Part shown: positions 24,681 through 37,330 of the stretch, one piece after another | Layout: every line of letters starts with the position of its first letter | Numbering within the stretch: position 1 is the stretch's first letter | From: Echinarachnius parma | Lineage: Eukaryota; Echinodermata; Echinoidea; Clypeasteroida; Echinarachniidae | DNA length: 64,000 nt | Assembly: GCA_037951105.1 (NCBI GenBank) | Contig: JBAMJV010003969.1 | Span: 21,279-85,278, forward strand | Reading direction: 5' to 3' | Made by a program: the position numbers and the translations under genes | The notes under the pieces: model-generated | The model's input: the letters and a program-made list of their open reading frames with translations, nothing else | Database searches by the model: none | Told to the model about the DNA's origin: nothing

Positions 24681-25068
24681 TTAAAGGGATCTAGTAACTT
24701 TGTTGACATGTGCAAAAAGTGATGAATGGTTGATACAATGTATATTGTTGTTATCTCATATGTCCACAGGGTATTGTGTGAAAATTTCAAGTTAAATGGA
24801 CATTGTATGGCCAAGTAATGAGCGAAAATGCAAAGTGATATTCAGTAACTCACTGCACTCACTTTGTACACGGAAGAAAAAAACTCGCCTGGAGTTTTTC
24901 TTATCTGAATACTTCAATCATACATATCTTTGTAACGAAAGGGAAATTTGAAAAACCAAAACCTGTCCCATGATATTATTATTAATACGAATACAACAAG
25001 GTATAAGGGAACCACTAGAATTAAAATTTTATTTTGAGGATTTGGACAATGTTACTAAGTCCCTTTAA
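24681..25068 (-). mobile_element. MITE family A, copy 2 (388 bp, reverse)
   Basis: It is the reverse complement of the 6000-6385 element from end to end, with TTAAAGGGATCTAGTAAC at the left and GTCCCTTTAA at the right. Confidence 0.9.
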
Positions 25069-25704
25069 TATTGGGGAAAGAAGATTTCTGCTATATAAGA
25101 TACATGTACTTTCAAAACTTGCATTCCTTTGGTTTAGTCATATTTGGAATTTTGAATATTGTTTAAGTCAGTGTATTTTTTTTCTTCTTCCATTTATTTG
25201 GAAATGGTGGACATTGACCTATCGTTATCTGCGCAATTTATCTGCACTTTCTTGCACGATGCGCTGAATTATCAACTGTTAAAGGAAGTGAACTTCCTTA
25301 ATTGTTTCCTATTAGCCGATTATACTCAGTCAACTGCAGATAATTAATGAGACAAAATGTGTCGGATATCAGAGCAACCTGCAACATGAAGTATTAATTA
25401 ATTCTCTATTAGCATTGAGCTGTGGATAATTTATGAGGAAAAATTGTTTCAGCGCGATGCAACTTGAAAAATATTCTTGACTGAATTTTCCTTGAAACAG
25501 TATGATTTTGTAAAAAAGCTTGATCAAGTCATGTACAAGATTTCTTTAGTGGCACCATCTGTTGTGATATCTTTTTTCCGTTTATACATGTATGAATGAA
25601 AATTTGCTTTTTAACAAATTGATAAATTAAGAAACTATTTATACATTCGATGCAAAATCCAGATGTTAGGTTAGTCCTATTGAAAATACTTTTTTTTTTT
25701 TTTA

Positions 25705-25720
25705 GGGGGGGGGGGGGGGG
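25705..25720 (+). repeat. Poly(T)-poly(G) tract
   Basis: A T-run, then A, then 16 G on the sense strand of the intron. Confidence 0.9.
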
Positions 25721-27305
25721 AGATCATTATTTAGAGACCTAAATAGAGGCAAAGTACAGATGTTTGATTGTCTTTTTATATGATGTATTTTTAATGAGAT
25801 GAAAAATAAAACAGATGCACGTTTAACTGATAATACAATATCATCAAAGGTTGATCATAGGTGTGTAATATTGTCAAAAGGTATCGAGTAGCGTAATGCA
25901 CTATAACAGGTTTATGAAGGGGATCATATACTGTTAGAGTAAGGGGATCCACATATATCAAATGAGTAATTATGACAAATCAAACATCTGTTTATGTGAT
26001 CAGATCAGATGCTTGCTAAGTGTGTCATGATGCATGTCACACATTTAAAGCCCATGATATGTTCTGTAGTAACGGTTTAAATATTCTTGAAAACCAAAAA
26101 CATTTAAACCTTTAAAATATTTAGAGTTGCAATTGTTATTTTCTTATGGAAAAACCTATGGATATCTTCTCATTGTGGTACCTAGTGAAATAATAGAGAA
26201 ATAAGCAAACACAACTCTGCTGTATTTTAAATGTATATATTGTACACTGTATAATTTATACTGTGTATTGCAAAGTCCAATACATGTATGTTCATCTGTG
26301 TTGTCCTTTGGATATTTGTCACAGACAAGGCAAAGATTATTTCAGTTACAATTATCACTAAAGTATCTGTCTTGCAGTAGTCGGTTTTAGGTCTTGGCTT
26401 TACATGCCCAATATGTTACATGATATGTTTATTTACTTGACTGTGCAACACAAATCAAACAAGAAATTCGGCATTTATTTTGTTGGCACTTTCCAAACTG
26501 GCATGGGTCTTTAACACATAGTCAGCATTTCCGCAAAAGATATGATGTGTATTGAATGGCGCGACTCTACACCTCTGGCACTGTGAGAATTAACTCGTCG
26601 AAGGCAATTTGATTTGGGTAGGTAATTAACACATGATATCCATAGACCTAGAACAAGATATCTCAGCATCTGACATCAATGGGTTAATAAACTTTGGTTG
26701 ATATAGAACCAGGGTCGACATTAGGGCAAAGCCCTATATGCATATGTATACATTGTAACGAGAACTGAGCATCGTATTTCTGCTTTTCCTGGAACCAAGA
26801 CTAGAGCGCTATTGATTTGTGGAGAGATATCATTGGTTAATTGCCCCTGTTTGTTACTGCGTCCAAGGACAGGTAACACTGAACCTAAATGGCTAAGATT
26901 ATTTTGTATGTACATGTACCTCGTTTCATTTTACCCATGCCAATGCCCTGAAAAAGAAAATTGTATTATTTTTTGCTTACAATTGGGAAGGGGGTGTCAA
27001 TGAGCCTAAGGGGAAAATTATTCCCCAAAGTTGCAGGTTAGGGCAACTCCCCCATCCCCTTACCCCCCTGTCGCTCACCCCTGAATCTAGTTTGTCAGAT
27101 CCCATTAGGCCACCACTGCTTCTGACAAAGTGAGCAGTCTTGAGGAGTTGTTATGTCACAGTAAGACAGCATGTTGTCACGTCACTTGGATAGATGAGCA
27201 CTGCACCTACCGATGTCATCCCGTCCCACTCCGTTGTGTAGCCAGTATACTTGTAATTCTGAAAGAGGGTGCAAAGTAGGGGAAATGCTTCACCATTTAG
27301 GGGAT

Positions 27306-27324
27306 GGGGGGGGGGGGGGGGGGG
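27306..27324 (+). repeat. Poly(G) tract, 19 G
   Basis: An uninterrupted G-run on the sense strand. Confidence 0.9.
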
Positions 27325-27689
27325 TAGCCAGAGACAAATTTTGTATTGTATTTTCGTAGTTAATGAAATAATTATTTTTGTTCAATCCTGCGTAGCTTCT
27401 TCATTTTTTGCACTGTTCTCGTGGAATGCCCTGTGTCTAATTGTATTACCTCTGTCATCAGAAATGCACCCACAATCAGTACACTCTTCTACTCCCTAGA
27501 GAACATTTTACCCTAATATATTTCTTTTCCCTCATTAGGGGGAATGGGGCAATGATGGGGACCAATGCCCAAGTTGAGGGGAGGGGGCATGGGGTGGTGT
27601 TCATTGTCCCCTCTTGGCTGCGCCGTGGATCATATCAGCTTTTAAAAGTTAACGAAGGGTATTATATTAAACATCCAGGGAGAATCTTC

Positions 27690-28700
27690 AGAGTTCATCA
27701 TTTGGACACTAACAGAGAATATTGTCAGTCATTTGAACACCTATAGTGTGATTCCACTTCTATATTAGTCTGATATGCGACTGACGTCTGTTTAAAAGCA
27801 AAAAGTAATTTATGCCATGCGGTAATATGCTCGATGAAGTGGTAAGAAGCTTCTAGCATAAAACTGTGAAAGCATATTTATAAGTCTGATGTCTGTTTAG
27901 AAGCAAAAAGTCATTAATGCCATATGGCATATGCTTGGTTAAGTGGTAAGGACCTTTTAGCATGAAATAGCTAACATATGACACATGCTGTTTACATACA
28001 TGCAATTAGAACCGTGGCTATGCCACTCATGTTAAAGGGACTTAGTAACATTGTCCAAATCCTCAAAATAAAATTGTAATTCTAGCGGTTCCTTTATACC
28101 TTGTTGTATTCGTATTAACAATAAAATCATGGGACAGCTTTCGGTTTTTCAAATTTCCCTTTCATTACAAAGATATGTATGATTGAAGTATTTAGATAAG
28201 AAAATCTCCGGGCGAGATTTTCATCCCTGTACAAAGTGAATGCAGTGAGTTGGTGAATATCACCCAATATCACTTTGCATTTTCGCTCATTACTTGGCCA
28301 TACATTGTCCATTTGACCTGAAATTTTCACACAATACCCTGAGGACATATGAGATAACAACAGTATACATTGCATCAACCATTCATCAGTTTTTGCACAT
28401 CTCAACAAAGTTACTAGATCCCTTTAATGGAAAATCTTTTGAGAACATCATTTGGACACGTACAGCGATTATTGTCAAGTCATTTGATCACCCAGTGTGA
28501 ATTCAGTGTAAGTCTGTTACTGTTATTGTTTTTAGTTTAGAAACAAAATAGCAGCATTGCAAGTGACATATAATATAGTACGTCACTTGCACACCTAAAG
28601 TGAATGCACATACGTACTGTGTTTTGACTGTCTGCTTAGAAGCATAAGATCATTAATGCGAAGTGGCGATAAGAAAAGAAGCTGCATTAAGCTTGGACCT
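27690..28700 (+). repeat. Tandem duplication interrupted by a MITE
   Basis: ATCATTTGGACAC-..AACAGAGAATATTGTCA recurs at about 28448. The block CTGTTTAAAAGCAAAAAGTAATTTATGCC recurs at about 27892 and 28630 (TTAGAAGCA-AA-TCATTAATGC). MITE A copy 3 (28032-28427) lies between the copies and so inserted into the duplicated region. Confidence 0.7.
28032..28427 (+). mobile_element. MITE family A, copy 3 (396 bp)
   Basis: It has the same ends and body as 6000-6385 (TTAAAGGGACTTAGTAAC ... TAGATCCCTTTAA), with a small internal insertion near AATATCACCCAATATC. Confidence 0.9.
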
Positions 28701-30142
28701 TCTGTTGTAAAAAAAACATGTATGCTGTTTGCAGATTATATCTACTGGTTAACTCACCTTTGCAGAGATCTACCTCTTCGCCAAAAAATCACTTATCTTT
28801 AATGCAGTCAAATAATGAAATGGGAAAAAATCTAGTTCAATCATATCCATGGATATTTAGAAATGAACAATTGTCATGTTTGTTGCATTCATTTTTCCTA
28901 ATATGGATACATATTTCCATGGTGTTCATAAAAAAAATGGGCAATTGAAATGTGTCTAAATTTTGCGTTACACTTACAGATGACTTTAGCATACTTTTTT
29001 AAAATGATGATTTCACAAACTGTTTCTGATGTACGAGGCCTTCAATTTGAAATGAAAGGTTTGAATGTGTAGACTAGACAGGGGTGAAAGTGAAATGTTC
29101 AAGTTGTAAGCTGAAAGTGTGACTGACATGTATGATTTTTCCATGTGTGTGTTTGTGTGCTGTATCATTTTTGTTATTTACAAGAATGGCTATCTTCTCA
29201 AAACAAAAACAAATGTCACCAACCTTTAAATATGTTTTCCTTCATATTTTTAGGGAACATTACTTCAGAAATGTGACAATTGATGAGATTACATTTATAC
29301 TTCTAGCTTGTGTTTCTGCATATTGTTTAAAAATAGATACTATTGGAAATAATTCTTCTTTGAGCTGACTGATGGTTAACTTCCTAAAAATCAGTTAGCT
29401 GAAAAAAATAAAAACAACATTGCGGCATAGTGAATGTTTTTTATGTTTAATGTGTTTGATATGAAAATGAAAGCCTTGAACATAGACTAGGCAGAGATAA
29501 TAGTGAGGCTGTTCATCTGGTACCCCCATAATATGCATTCCTGCCATTCCTCGCATACCATTAGACCTCCCATTCATAGGCAGCCAGGAGCTGGATACTA
29601 GTTTTAATGCAAGGAATATTCATATTTTGTTATTCTTGTCGGTTTAGGGAGATCGTAATGAATCTGGTAGTGTGTTAACCCGCTCAGGACTGATTTAGTC
29701 AGCTATGTAAGACCCCTGACAGATGTATTTTCAGAACCAGTCCCAAAGGGGTTAAATTAGTCAAAATGTATGCACATCATTTTGAAAAATTGATTCCCCT
29801 GCAACATTAAAGCTTGCCTAATGTAAACCTGACATGGCAATGATTCATGTATGCAAGATGAATTTCAATTATTTGAAAGGGCATCTCGGTATAAAATGCT
29901 CAAATTTAATAATGATTTATGTGGCTGATTCGATAGATTCACATAAAAAAAAAAAATGTAGAGCACAGGTCATTGTATAGGATGGGGGATTATTTGTTGA
30001 TGCAAGGGTACGTCCACTCAAAATGCTTTGAATGGATTCTATTCACAATTATTGACAAACCCATTTTATGCCTACGATCTACATTGTGCACTTGAAACTA
30101 GACTACTTGATTTGTATACACTTGCATTGGCCAAATATAAAT

Positions 30143-30161
30143 GGGGGGGGGGGGGGGGGGG
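30143..30161 (+). repeat. Poly(G) tract, 19 G
   Basis: An uninterrupted G-run on the sense strand of the 20.3-kb intron. Confidence 0.9.
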
Positions 30162-30325
30162 TATGAGCAAGAGCTCCTGATGTGTTTGATGAGGATTTAA
30201 AGATGATGAGTCATCGAATATGATAACCAGGCAACTGTCTTGTTTCAATTAAGATAAATAAGATGCCATTAAGCCTAAAGAAGAGGAAACGGAGAGATGG
30301 CTATGTCTGTGTTTTTTTTGTGTTA

Positions 30326-30343
30326 GTTTGTGTGTGTGTGTGT

Positions 30344-30402
<59 letters not shown>

Positions 30403-30425
30403 ATGTATGTATGTATGTGTGTGTC
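30326..30425 (+). repeat. (GT)n microsatellite
   Basis: A roughly 85-bp GT/TG run with small interruptions, followed by GTAT units. It accounts for the long Cys-Val or His-Thr frames on the two strands. Confidence 0.95.
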
Positions 30426-31394
30426 TCTATCCCCATGTTTGTTAGGTGTGTATATATATGTTTGTATGCGAGTATGTGCATGTTTCCAAGTGTGCATGTG
30501 TATGTGTGTGTATACATACACATGTATGTTTGTAATATTCAAGATCAGTTATTTATTTCCACCTAGGCATACTATCTTATGTGTCTTAATTATGCCGTTT
30601 CGAATACTGTATGCTCTAAAGTGCTCAGAGCAGATAACACTCATTTGCAGTGCTCACTGTACTTGACACAGCTCGGAGCAATTGCATTGTGGGAATGCTT
30701 TATTACGAGGGTCAAGTTCCAGTGAGTCATTGATGTATCCGACCAGTATTGACAGTGTGGTAGTGCAATGTATCCTGGGAAGGCATCAACTTACTACTGG
30801 TATTCCAAATCAATGTGATTAAGAATTAGGCTTCTAAGTAATTCCAGAAACCAAGCCTTTATTCCTACCTTTGATTTTGTAAAACTTTAGATGAATAACT
30901 TTCCATAAAATGGAACATTAATTTAGAATAAATCCCCTATGAGTTGGATTATTCTCAGCAGGATGATTTTATGTTGGTATATCATACCAATGCTCAAAAT
31001 TAGCACAGACCCGCAGGTCCTGTGGGCCGCTAAATTTTAGCTCTAGGCCATCAAAATGTCAAAACTGCCAAATTCTACTTGCACAAATGGGCAACCGAAT
31101 ATAGAAAATGTATTTAATTGTTTGGGGCCACCAGATTCAGGTTTTGGGCCACTCAAATGAGAGAAATCCTGATTTTACTTGCCCAACTGGACTTCAAGGC
31201 AAACAGTTTAATTTCTAGCTTCTGTATTTATAACACACATTTTTTATTACAGTTACACTCCAGCCCAACAAAATAAATGAAAATAAATGAAAATAAATGA
31301 ATAAAATCAAAATCAAACATATCTAACACACTCCTTTGGCAGGATTGAAAACAGTTGTTGAGAGTTCAAAGTCAAAATGGGGATTTCATAGAAG

Positions 31395-31510
31395 TGTAAA
31401 CTTTAGTAGCAGTCACAGTGGCTCAACAGGAAATTAAGTCTACATTTATGTTTGTGGAACATCTTATTACAAGGTTTGGAGCCAGGGTTTATGAATACAA
31501 AAGTAGGCAT
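31395..31510 (-). repeat. Dispersed repeat, reverse copy of 23965-24115
   Basis: GTAGCAGTCACAGTGGCTCA, then ACAGGAAATTAAGTCTACAT and TTGTGGAACATCTTATTAC, match the other copy in reverse. Confidence 0.8.
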
Positions 31511-31559
31511 ATGATGGATTAAGAAACAAAATGGCATGTTTTTTGTTTGTTTTTTTCTT

Positions 31560-31579
31560 GGGGGGGGGGGGGGGGGGGG
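31560..31579 (+). repeat. Poly(G) tract, 20 G
   Basis: An uninterrupted G-run following a T-rich stretch. Confidence 0.9.
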
Positions 31580-31765
31580 CATGGTTCAATAATCAAGTGT
31601 AAAGAAAGAAAGTTCAAACTGCGTTCATCTGAATTTCAGAAATCTTCATTTGTTAGAATTTTAATGCGAAGATAATAAGACAGTCAAGATAAACAAAAAT
31701 TAGAACTGAATTCAAACATGAGCATTGAAAAAGCAGGTTTCAAGAAAGTACCACCATCATTTAAA

Positions 31766-31842
31766 GAGCGTCTAGCTTAGTGGCCAGAGCACCGGCCTAG
31801 CAATATAAGGTCTTGGATTCGATTCCTGTGAAAGCACTTTTT
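31766..31842 (+). repeat. tRNA-like sequence / SINE head
   Basis: An A-box-like TAGCTTAGTGGCCAGAGC and a near-consensus B box GGATTCGATTCC lie about 42 bp apart and are followed by a T6 run that could end Pol III transcription. The acceptor-stem arms do not pair, and the anticodon stem is poor. It is therefore a tRNA-derived SINE fragment or a tRNA pseudogene rather than a working tRNA. Confidence 0.55.
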
Positions 31843-32286
31843 TCTTTGCTCTTTTTTTATCTACCATTTTTTATTTATTTGAAAAATAAAACTGTCAATA
31901 AATCATGAACCAAGTATTTCCATGTATGTACATGTATGTGCCATAAATGGCCGCTGCATGGTACAATTGCTACACAAACTAACTAACCCCTTTCCATGAT
32001 CACATTGGTTGCAATCTACCAAGTCAAAAAACAAACATTGTATTAAATTGGCTTTTCAATGTCAGAGAAAATAAGGAAACACAATTCTGTGATTGTGTGT
32101 GCTGCTTCGGGCTGTTTATTCAACAAAGAAAACATATTAAACCAAAAGTACATAACTGTTGGCATATAGCCCTCCTCTCTTTTCCTCTCCTGTTTGGCAA
32201 GCTGTCGCATTTTGTTTCAGTCAATTTTCGGTCAGCCTTACCTTTTGTGTTTCCCCTTTTGCAGGGGCAAAAATCAATTTATTTAT

Positions 32287-32307
32287 GGGGGGGGGGGGGG
32301 GGGGGGG
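32287..32307 (+). repeat. Poly(G) tract, 21 G
   Basis: The longest homopolymer in the window. A second 19-G run follows at 32423-32441. Confidence 0.9.
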
Positions 32308-32422
32308 AGAGACTCCTTATCAAGCAAGCCTGCATGATATGTTTTGCATTGAACTACATATATTCAAATTTATTTTCACAGACTCTTATATTTTTAGGGG
32401 CTCTTTAGAGGCATTTCGGGAA

Positions 32423-32441
32423 GGGGGGGGGGGGGGGGGGG
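32423..32441 (+). repeat. Poly(G) tract, 19 G
   Basis: It lies 115 bp after another 21-G run. Confidence 0.9.
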
Positions 32442-32969
32442 AAATGCTCCGGAACCCCTACAGTATTTTTTTTCTTGACCCCAATGTTATCACTCCATGT
32501 GTTGGTTTTTCTAGCTTATCATGAAAACTGTGAACTGTGATGTTAGCTCTGTTTGGTGAGCAAACATTGATTAACATTCGGAGAAAGATTAATGCGTGAT
32601 CTTTGAATGGAGTCATGTGCAATTCCCTGGCAGACTCCTACACTACAGTCTATGATGAGCCTAGTTATACCTAGTTGCACACATCAGAAAAGGTATTTGA
32701 CTGCTTTGGCAGGTAATAAAAAAAAAAAAATTTAAGTAAAATTATAGCATTGCTGTATGAATTAAGTTGATACGTAAGATAATTTAGGGTGCTATGTACC
32801 AACAAAGCCATCCTACTTGCTACAAAAAAAAACTGCAGTGTATCATTTCATTTACAGTATGATGCCTGTAAATAGTGCCATTCCCTGGCATTCCATTGTA
32901 AATAACCAATGCTAGCTTTGACTCCTGATTTCTGTCTCGCTCTGCCATATTTGCATTGTTACCCTCACA

Positions 32970-33270
32970 TTGCAGGTCTACAGCGATTGTCAGTAATCAT
33001 TTTGTAGTAAATTTGTTTATTTGCAAAATGTCGAGATGATGAATTACTGATATTTTGTCAACAGCGTACTACCGTTTTTTCTGTCTTCCATATCAAGGTG
33101 TAACCATTTGTGAGCTCACTAGTAACTACAGTACTTGGTCATATTTGCACCCGCTTCTGCGCAGTGCAGTACATGCAGTTCTACAGCGATTGTCATCAAT
33201 CAATTTGTAGTAAATTTGTTTATTTTTAAAAGGGTGAGATGATGAATTGCTGGCATTCTGTCAACAGTTG
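32970..33270 (+). repeat. Local tandem duplication, ~204-bp spacing
   Basis: TCTACAGCGATTGTCA, then TTTGTAGTAAATTTGTTTAT, GAGATGATGAATT and TCTGTCAACAG or a variant, occur at about 32978 and 33181. Confidence 0.85.
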
Positions 33271-33381
33271 AACTCGTCCGTGAAATCTGTTGGGGATTTA
33301 TCAATCCTAATTAATTGGCAGCACTAGCACGGTTCAAATTTATAGTAAGGTTATGAGTATGTGTCTCTTGTGCAATATGAA

Positions 33382-33480
33382 TTAACCCATTTACTACTGG
33401 ATTTTGCAATCCCCATAGAGTTAACACAGGGCCCACGAGGTTGCAATTCCCTTAGAGTTTATACTGGGCCTACCAGGTTC
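33382..33480 (-). repeat. Short TTAA-ended dispersed repeat, reverse copy
   Basis: TTAACCCATTTACTACTGGA, then TTTTGCAATCCCCATAGAGT, is the reverse complement of the unit at 14522. A partial second unit follows. Confidence 0.65.
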
Positions 33481-34924
33481 CCCAGAGCCCCCTTGGAGAC
33501 AATTTGCCAGGTGCACATTTTTCATTGAAAAGAGTGCATTCATCTTCAATCGGTTATGGATTACATTTGTTTTTGTTGATAATGAAGAACTATTACTTTC
33601 ACAGACACATGAATTTGATCCCCTTTCCATACTTTTTCAACATTTATATTTATGAAATTTTCCAAATATGTACATGAAAAATAAGTGATTTAAAATTTCT
33701 ATGTGACTAATTTACAGAAATCCAAATGACAATGACAAGTATTAAAGGAACTATTTATTGCAAAATAAACTATTTATGAGCATACACGTATCAAGTATCG
33801 TCAATAGTCGTGGAAAGAATTTTTAATTGCAGTGGCTTTCAACACATATATTTATGCTTTTTTTTCTTCTTCGTATGACCAATTTTAAATATATGGCTTT
33901 TGCAATGCTGCCATGGTACGTTTATTACAGTCACACGTTAAAGGCATGAGGGTATGAACATCGCTAATGATGCGCGGTGAGAAATTAACTGCGAGTCTAG
34001 GGGTCCGGAAATAGACGAGATGCGCAATTTATTGCCGTAATCATAACGGTTCAACGCTCCCCGACTTCTTTGTAAAGGATGAATGATTCCTTTCTCAAAA
34101 GTCTAACCTGTGAGTGTAAAGAATTATAATGTGATTTCCAAGACTGCCAACAAATGGTATTCAAAACAGAGAATTAAGGAAAACAGTACTTCATGAAATG
34201 TATGTAAGTACATGTACGTGGAATTGTGTTTTTGTACATGGCTTATGAGCTACATTTAGGATTATGAAAGTTACAATGTATATCTAGAGAACTATGAATA
34301 AATGTATTCAATAATAATAATTAGAGTTTTTAATTTTAATATCATTTTTGTCTGTGAACCATTTGAGATTGATAAGGCATGCATTTTCATAGACCCCATC
34401 CAATAATATCTGTATGTGTAAGTTGCTCACTCCTAATAAAAAGGAGTCAAAATATAAACAAGTTTTAACAACTTGCAAGGTTAATCTTGAAGGCTAGGGT
34501 ATACCTACTTTTGCTTCCAATAAACATTATTATTACCAGTACTAATATAATAATGAAATAATTTTGAACAAAGAGCTTTTTATGGTCTTGACATGGGGTC
34601 AGTGGACTTGTCTTATATCAAGAATTTAGTGTACTTTATACTGTGTAAGCTCGTTAGCTGTTTGCAACCATGTTTATATGTACACTGTTAATCTGTTTGA
34701 ACAACTGGCAATGTCCTGTAGTAGTGTACCATTTCAAGTTACCATAACAAATCTTCTATTCCCAACTTATTGAATAGCGTGAAAACTCCTTTGCCTTGCA
34801 TTGGTTTATGATTGATTTAAATTTGCATTGCTGGGACTGGGCCTAAAAAAGTATGATTGTTGACAAAGGAGGCTAAACAACCAATATGCTATTTTAAGCT
34901 TTAATAATAATTTGATCTCCCATT

Positions 34925-35450
34925 TCTACCAAGTAAACTGTTTATTCCCTGTTTTATATGAGTCTCTGATTGATAGTATTGCCTTTGTCAAAACTGGACT
35001 CATTTTAACAAGAAAAATGAACAACTTTGCTAATGAATTGAGGCAATTTTCGGGAGTCAAAATAGCTATATCTTCTAAAAACAATCCATTTTCTTGTCGA
35101 GCATAATAATGTAAATTTGGGGTCTTCCACTTCTTCCCACTAAAACTTGAATGATGTGTAAAGTCTTTCCGCTTTGGTTTACCTCCCTGATTGATGACAT
35201 TGCTGTTGTCCGGATTGGGTTCAGTGTTAATGAGAGAATTCAACCAGCAGCTAATGAATACAGACAAATTTTGCAAATTTTGAGCAGTGAGGGAATTACA
35301 TTAACAGCGATGGACACATTTTGGCAGGCAGAACCTCCTATGGGGCAGTCATGTTATAGCCAGTAATTGGAATGAAATGACGATTGTACTGGCTGGTAAT
35401 GGCAATGAATTGAGACAAAATGTTAGCTGTCAAGGACTGGAATTGTTTCT
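34925..35450 (+). repeat. Local tandem duplication, two to three copies
   Basis: TCCCTGATTGATGACATTGC at about 35185 matches TCTCTGATTGATAGTATTGC at about 34963, each followed by a GTC-GGA-T-G-TT..., AATGA, GCTAATGAAT..AGACAA-TTT series. A third partial unit is at about 35380-35430. Confidence 0.65.
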
Positions 35451-35469
35451 ATTCTTGGCGGTGAGGATA

Positions 35470-36960
35470 AGAGTGGTGGTTGGGGCAGGGGTCCTCTCAA
35501 TGGGCGGCTAGGCTAGCAGCACGGCTCAGCTGGGTTCTGAAAGCAGGCCCTAACATTCATTGAATGTATCTGGGCATTATGAATGTGACTTCATGTTAGA
35601 GTTTGGCAGTCATGGCCTTCCATAATCTAAGTAGGTGATCAAGCAGTACCACTTGGGTTGGGGGGTGCTGCAAATAAACTGTATCCAAATGAATGACCCC
35701 TAGATGACCATAGACATTACCACTGGATGGATGGAAAGATGGCATTGCGGGTACAACTATTGAGGTTGTTTTTAGCAGCGAGGACCTTCCATGAATTGGG
35801 CAAGCAAGCAGCATTGATTGGCCAGGGAACTAGAAATAACATACATCTGAATGAATGAATGAACTGCATCAAATGAAAGGGAGGATAGATGGATGGGTCA
35901 TGGGTGGATTGAGTTCATGTTTGGTAGTCAGGGCCACCCATACAATGGGCAACCTAGCGGCATTGATTGGCTAGGGCTCAGGAAATAAAATACATCCGAA
36001 TGAATGACATTATGTTTGAATGGAGTAATGGAACGAATGGGTAGGAAAGGTGGATTGAGATGTATTTGGGCAGGCGCGGCCTTCCATGAAATGGGCATTG
36101 AAGCAGCATTGATTGCCAGGGAACTAGAAATCTAATGCGTGTACATTCTAAATAAAGTGCATGAAATGGTAGGAAGGATGGATGGATGGATGGATTGAGA
36201 CAACTTTTGGCACTCACTGCCTTCCGTAATATGGAAATCAAGTGGCATTGATTGGCTAGGGAACTAGAAATAAAATGTGCCTGAAGAAATGACCGTTTGT
36301 ATGAATGGAGGAACGGGTGGATAGAGTGAACTTTGGCAGTCAGGGCCTTTCATACAATGGGCATGCAAGTGGCAGTGATTGGTCTGGTGTGGGGAAATAA
36401 ACTCTGTCCGAATGAATGAACTCTATGAATGAGATGGATGGATTGAGATGCCCTAAGAAGGGGCAGTAATGTGCCTTGCCCACACACAACCAAGTAATAT
36501 GGGGCAGGCAAGTGGCGTTGATTGGCCAAGTTCAGGGGAAATACACTCAGTATGAAAGAATGAACTCTATGAATGAAATGGATGGAATGAGATGTCCAAA
36601 GATGTGGTAGTAATGTGCCTTGTCCACACTCTGTCCAATAATCTGGGGCAGGCTAGTGACATTGATTTGCCAAGTGTAGGAGGTGGGAGGGAGGAACTTT
36701 GACTGAGTGAATAACTGTATGAATGAGATAGATGAATATACATGTAGATGGTCAAAGATATGTCTTATCCACACAAGTCATGCCCAATTTATGTGGGGGA
36801 AGGGTAGGGGCATCGATTGACTGGGTGCAGGGAAATAAACTCTGTTCGACTGGATGAACTCCATCAATGAACGGATGGATTGGATGGATCAGATGAACTG
36901 GGATGTCCAGGGATGCAGCAATAATGAGCCTTGTTCTCACTCAAGTACAGTACATGTAGT
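35470..36960 (+). repeat. Degenerate minisatellite array, ~143-bp unit, about 10 copies
   Basis: The phrase GGGCA-GCAAG-GGCATTGATTGGC-AGG recurs at about 35811, 35960, 36106, 36245, 36372, 36515, 36659 and 36810, spacings 127-151 bp. Each unit also carries GAATGAATGAACT and GATGGATGGATTGAG blocks. Units are well diverged from each other, so the array is old. Confidence 0.85.
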
Positions 36961-36999
36961 CTGATGCAGTGAAGGTGCTCACTGTGGCGGAAGTTAGAG

Positions 37000-37330
37000 G
37001 GGCAGAGCTTTGTAGATTATTAAAAACATGAATTGAGGAGAGGCGGGTTAAAAAGGAATAAGGGAGAGATGAGAAGAACTGATGAGGAGGAGGCCTGAGA
37101 AGGTTTATGTCTGGGATGGGAGAAAACATTTAAAGAGAGGAAAACAAAAACGAAATGGGGAAAAGGAGAAAGGAAACAGAAAGATGTGAAGATGGATAGA
37201 AAAGAGAATTGAGATCAGGAGTAATGGAGGGGGTAGAAGAGGGGGAAAAGATAGAAGATGGGTAGCGAAAGGAATGAGGTTTATGATAAGGGCAACACAA
37301 AAGGGAAACAATGAGTTTTGTAAGCCATGA
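37000..37330 (+). repeat. Purine-rich tract
   Basis: About 300 bp is nearly all A and G (GGAGAGATGAGAAGA, GGAGGAGGCCTGAGAAGG, GGGGAAAAGGAGAAAGG). The reverse strand is therefore a long pyrimidine tract. No coding evidence was seen. Confidence 0.8.

Noticed and set aside
30249..30666. Cys/Val-rich and His/Thr-rich frames
   Set aside because: They are translations of the (GT)n microsatellite.
31766..31842. Functional tRNA gene
   Set aside because: Acceptor arms do not pair and the anticodon stem is poor, so it was kept only as a tRNA-like repeat.
32097..32524. 103- and 121-codon + strand frames
   Set aside because: Open because of two G-runs encoding Gly; no similarity seen.
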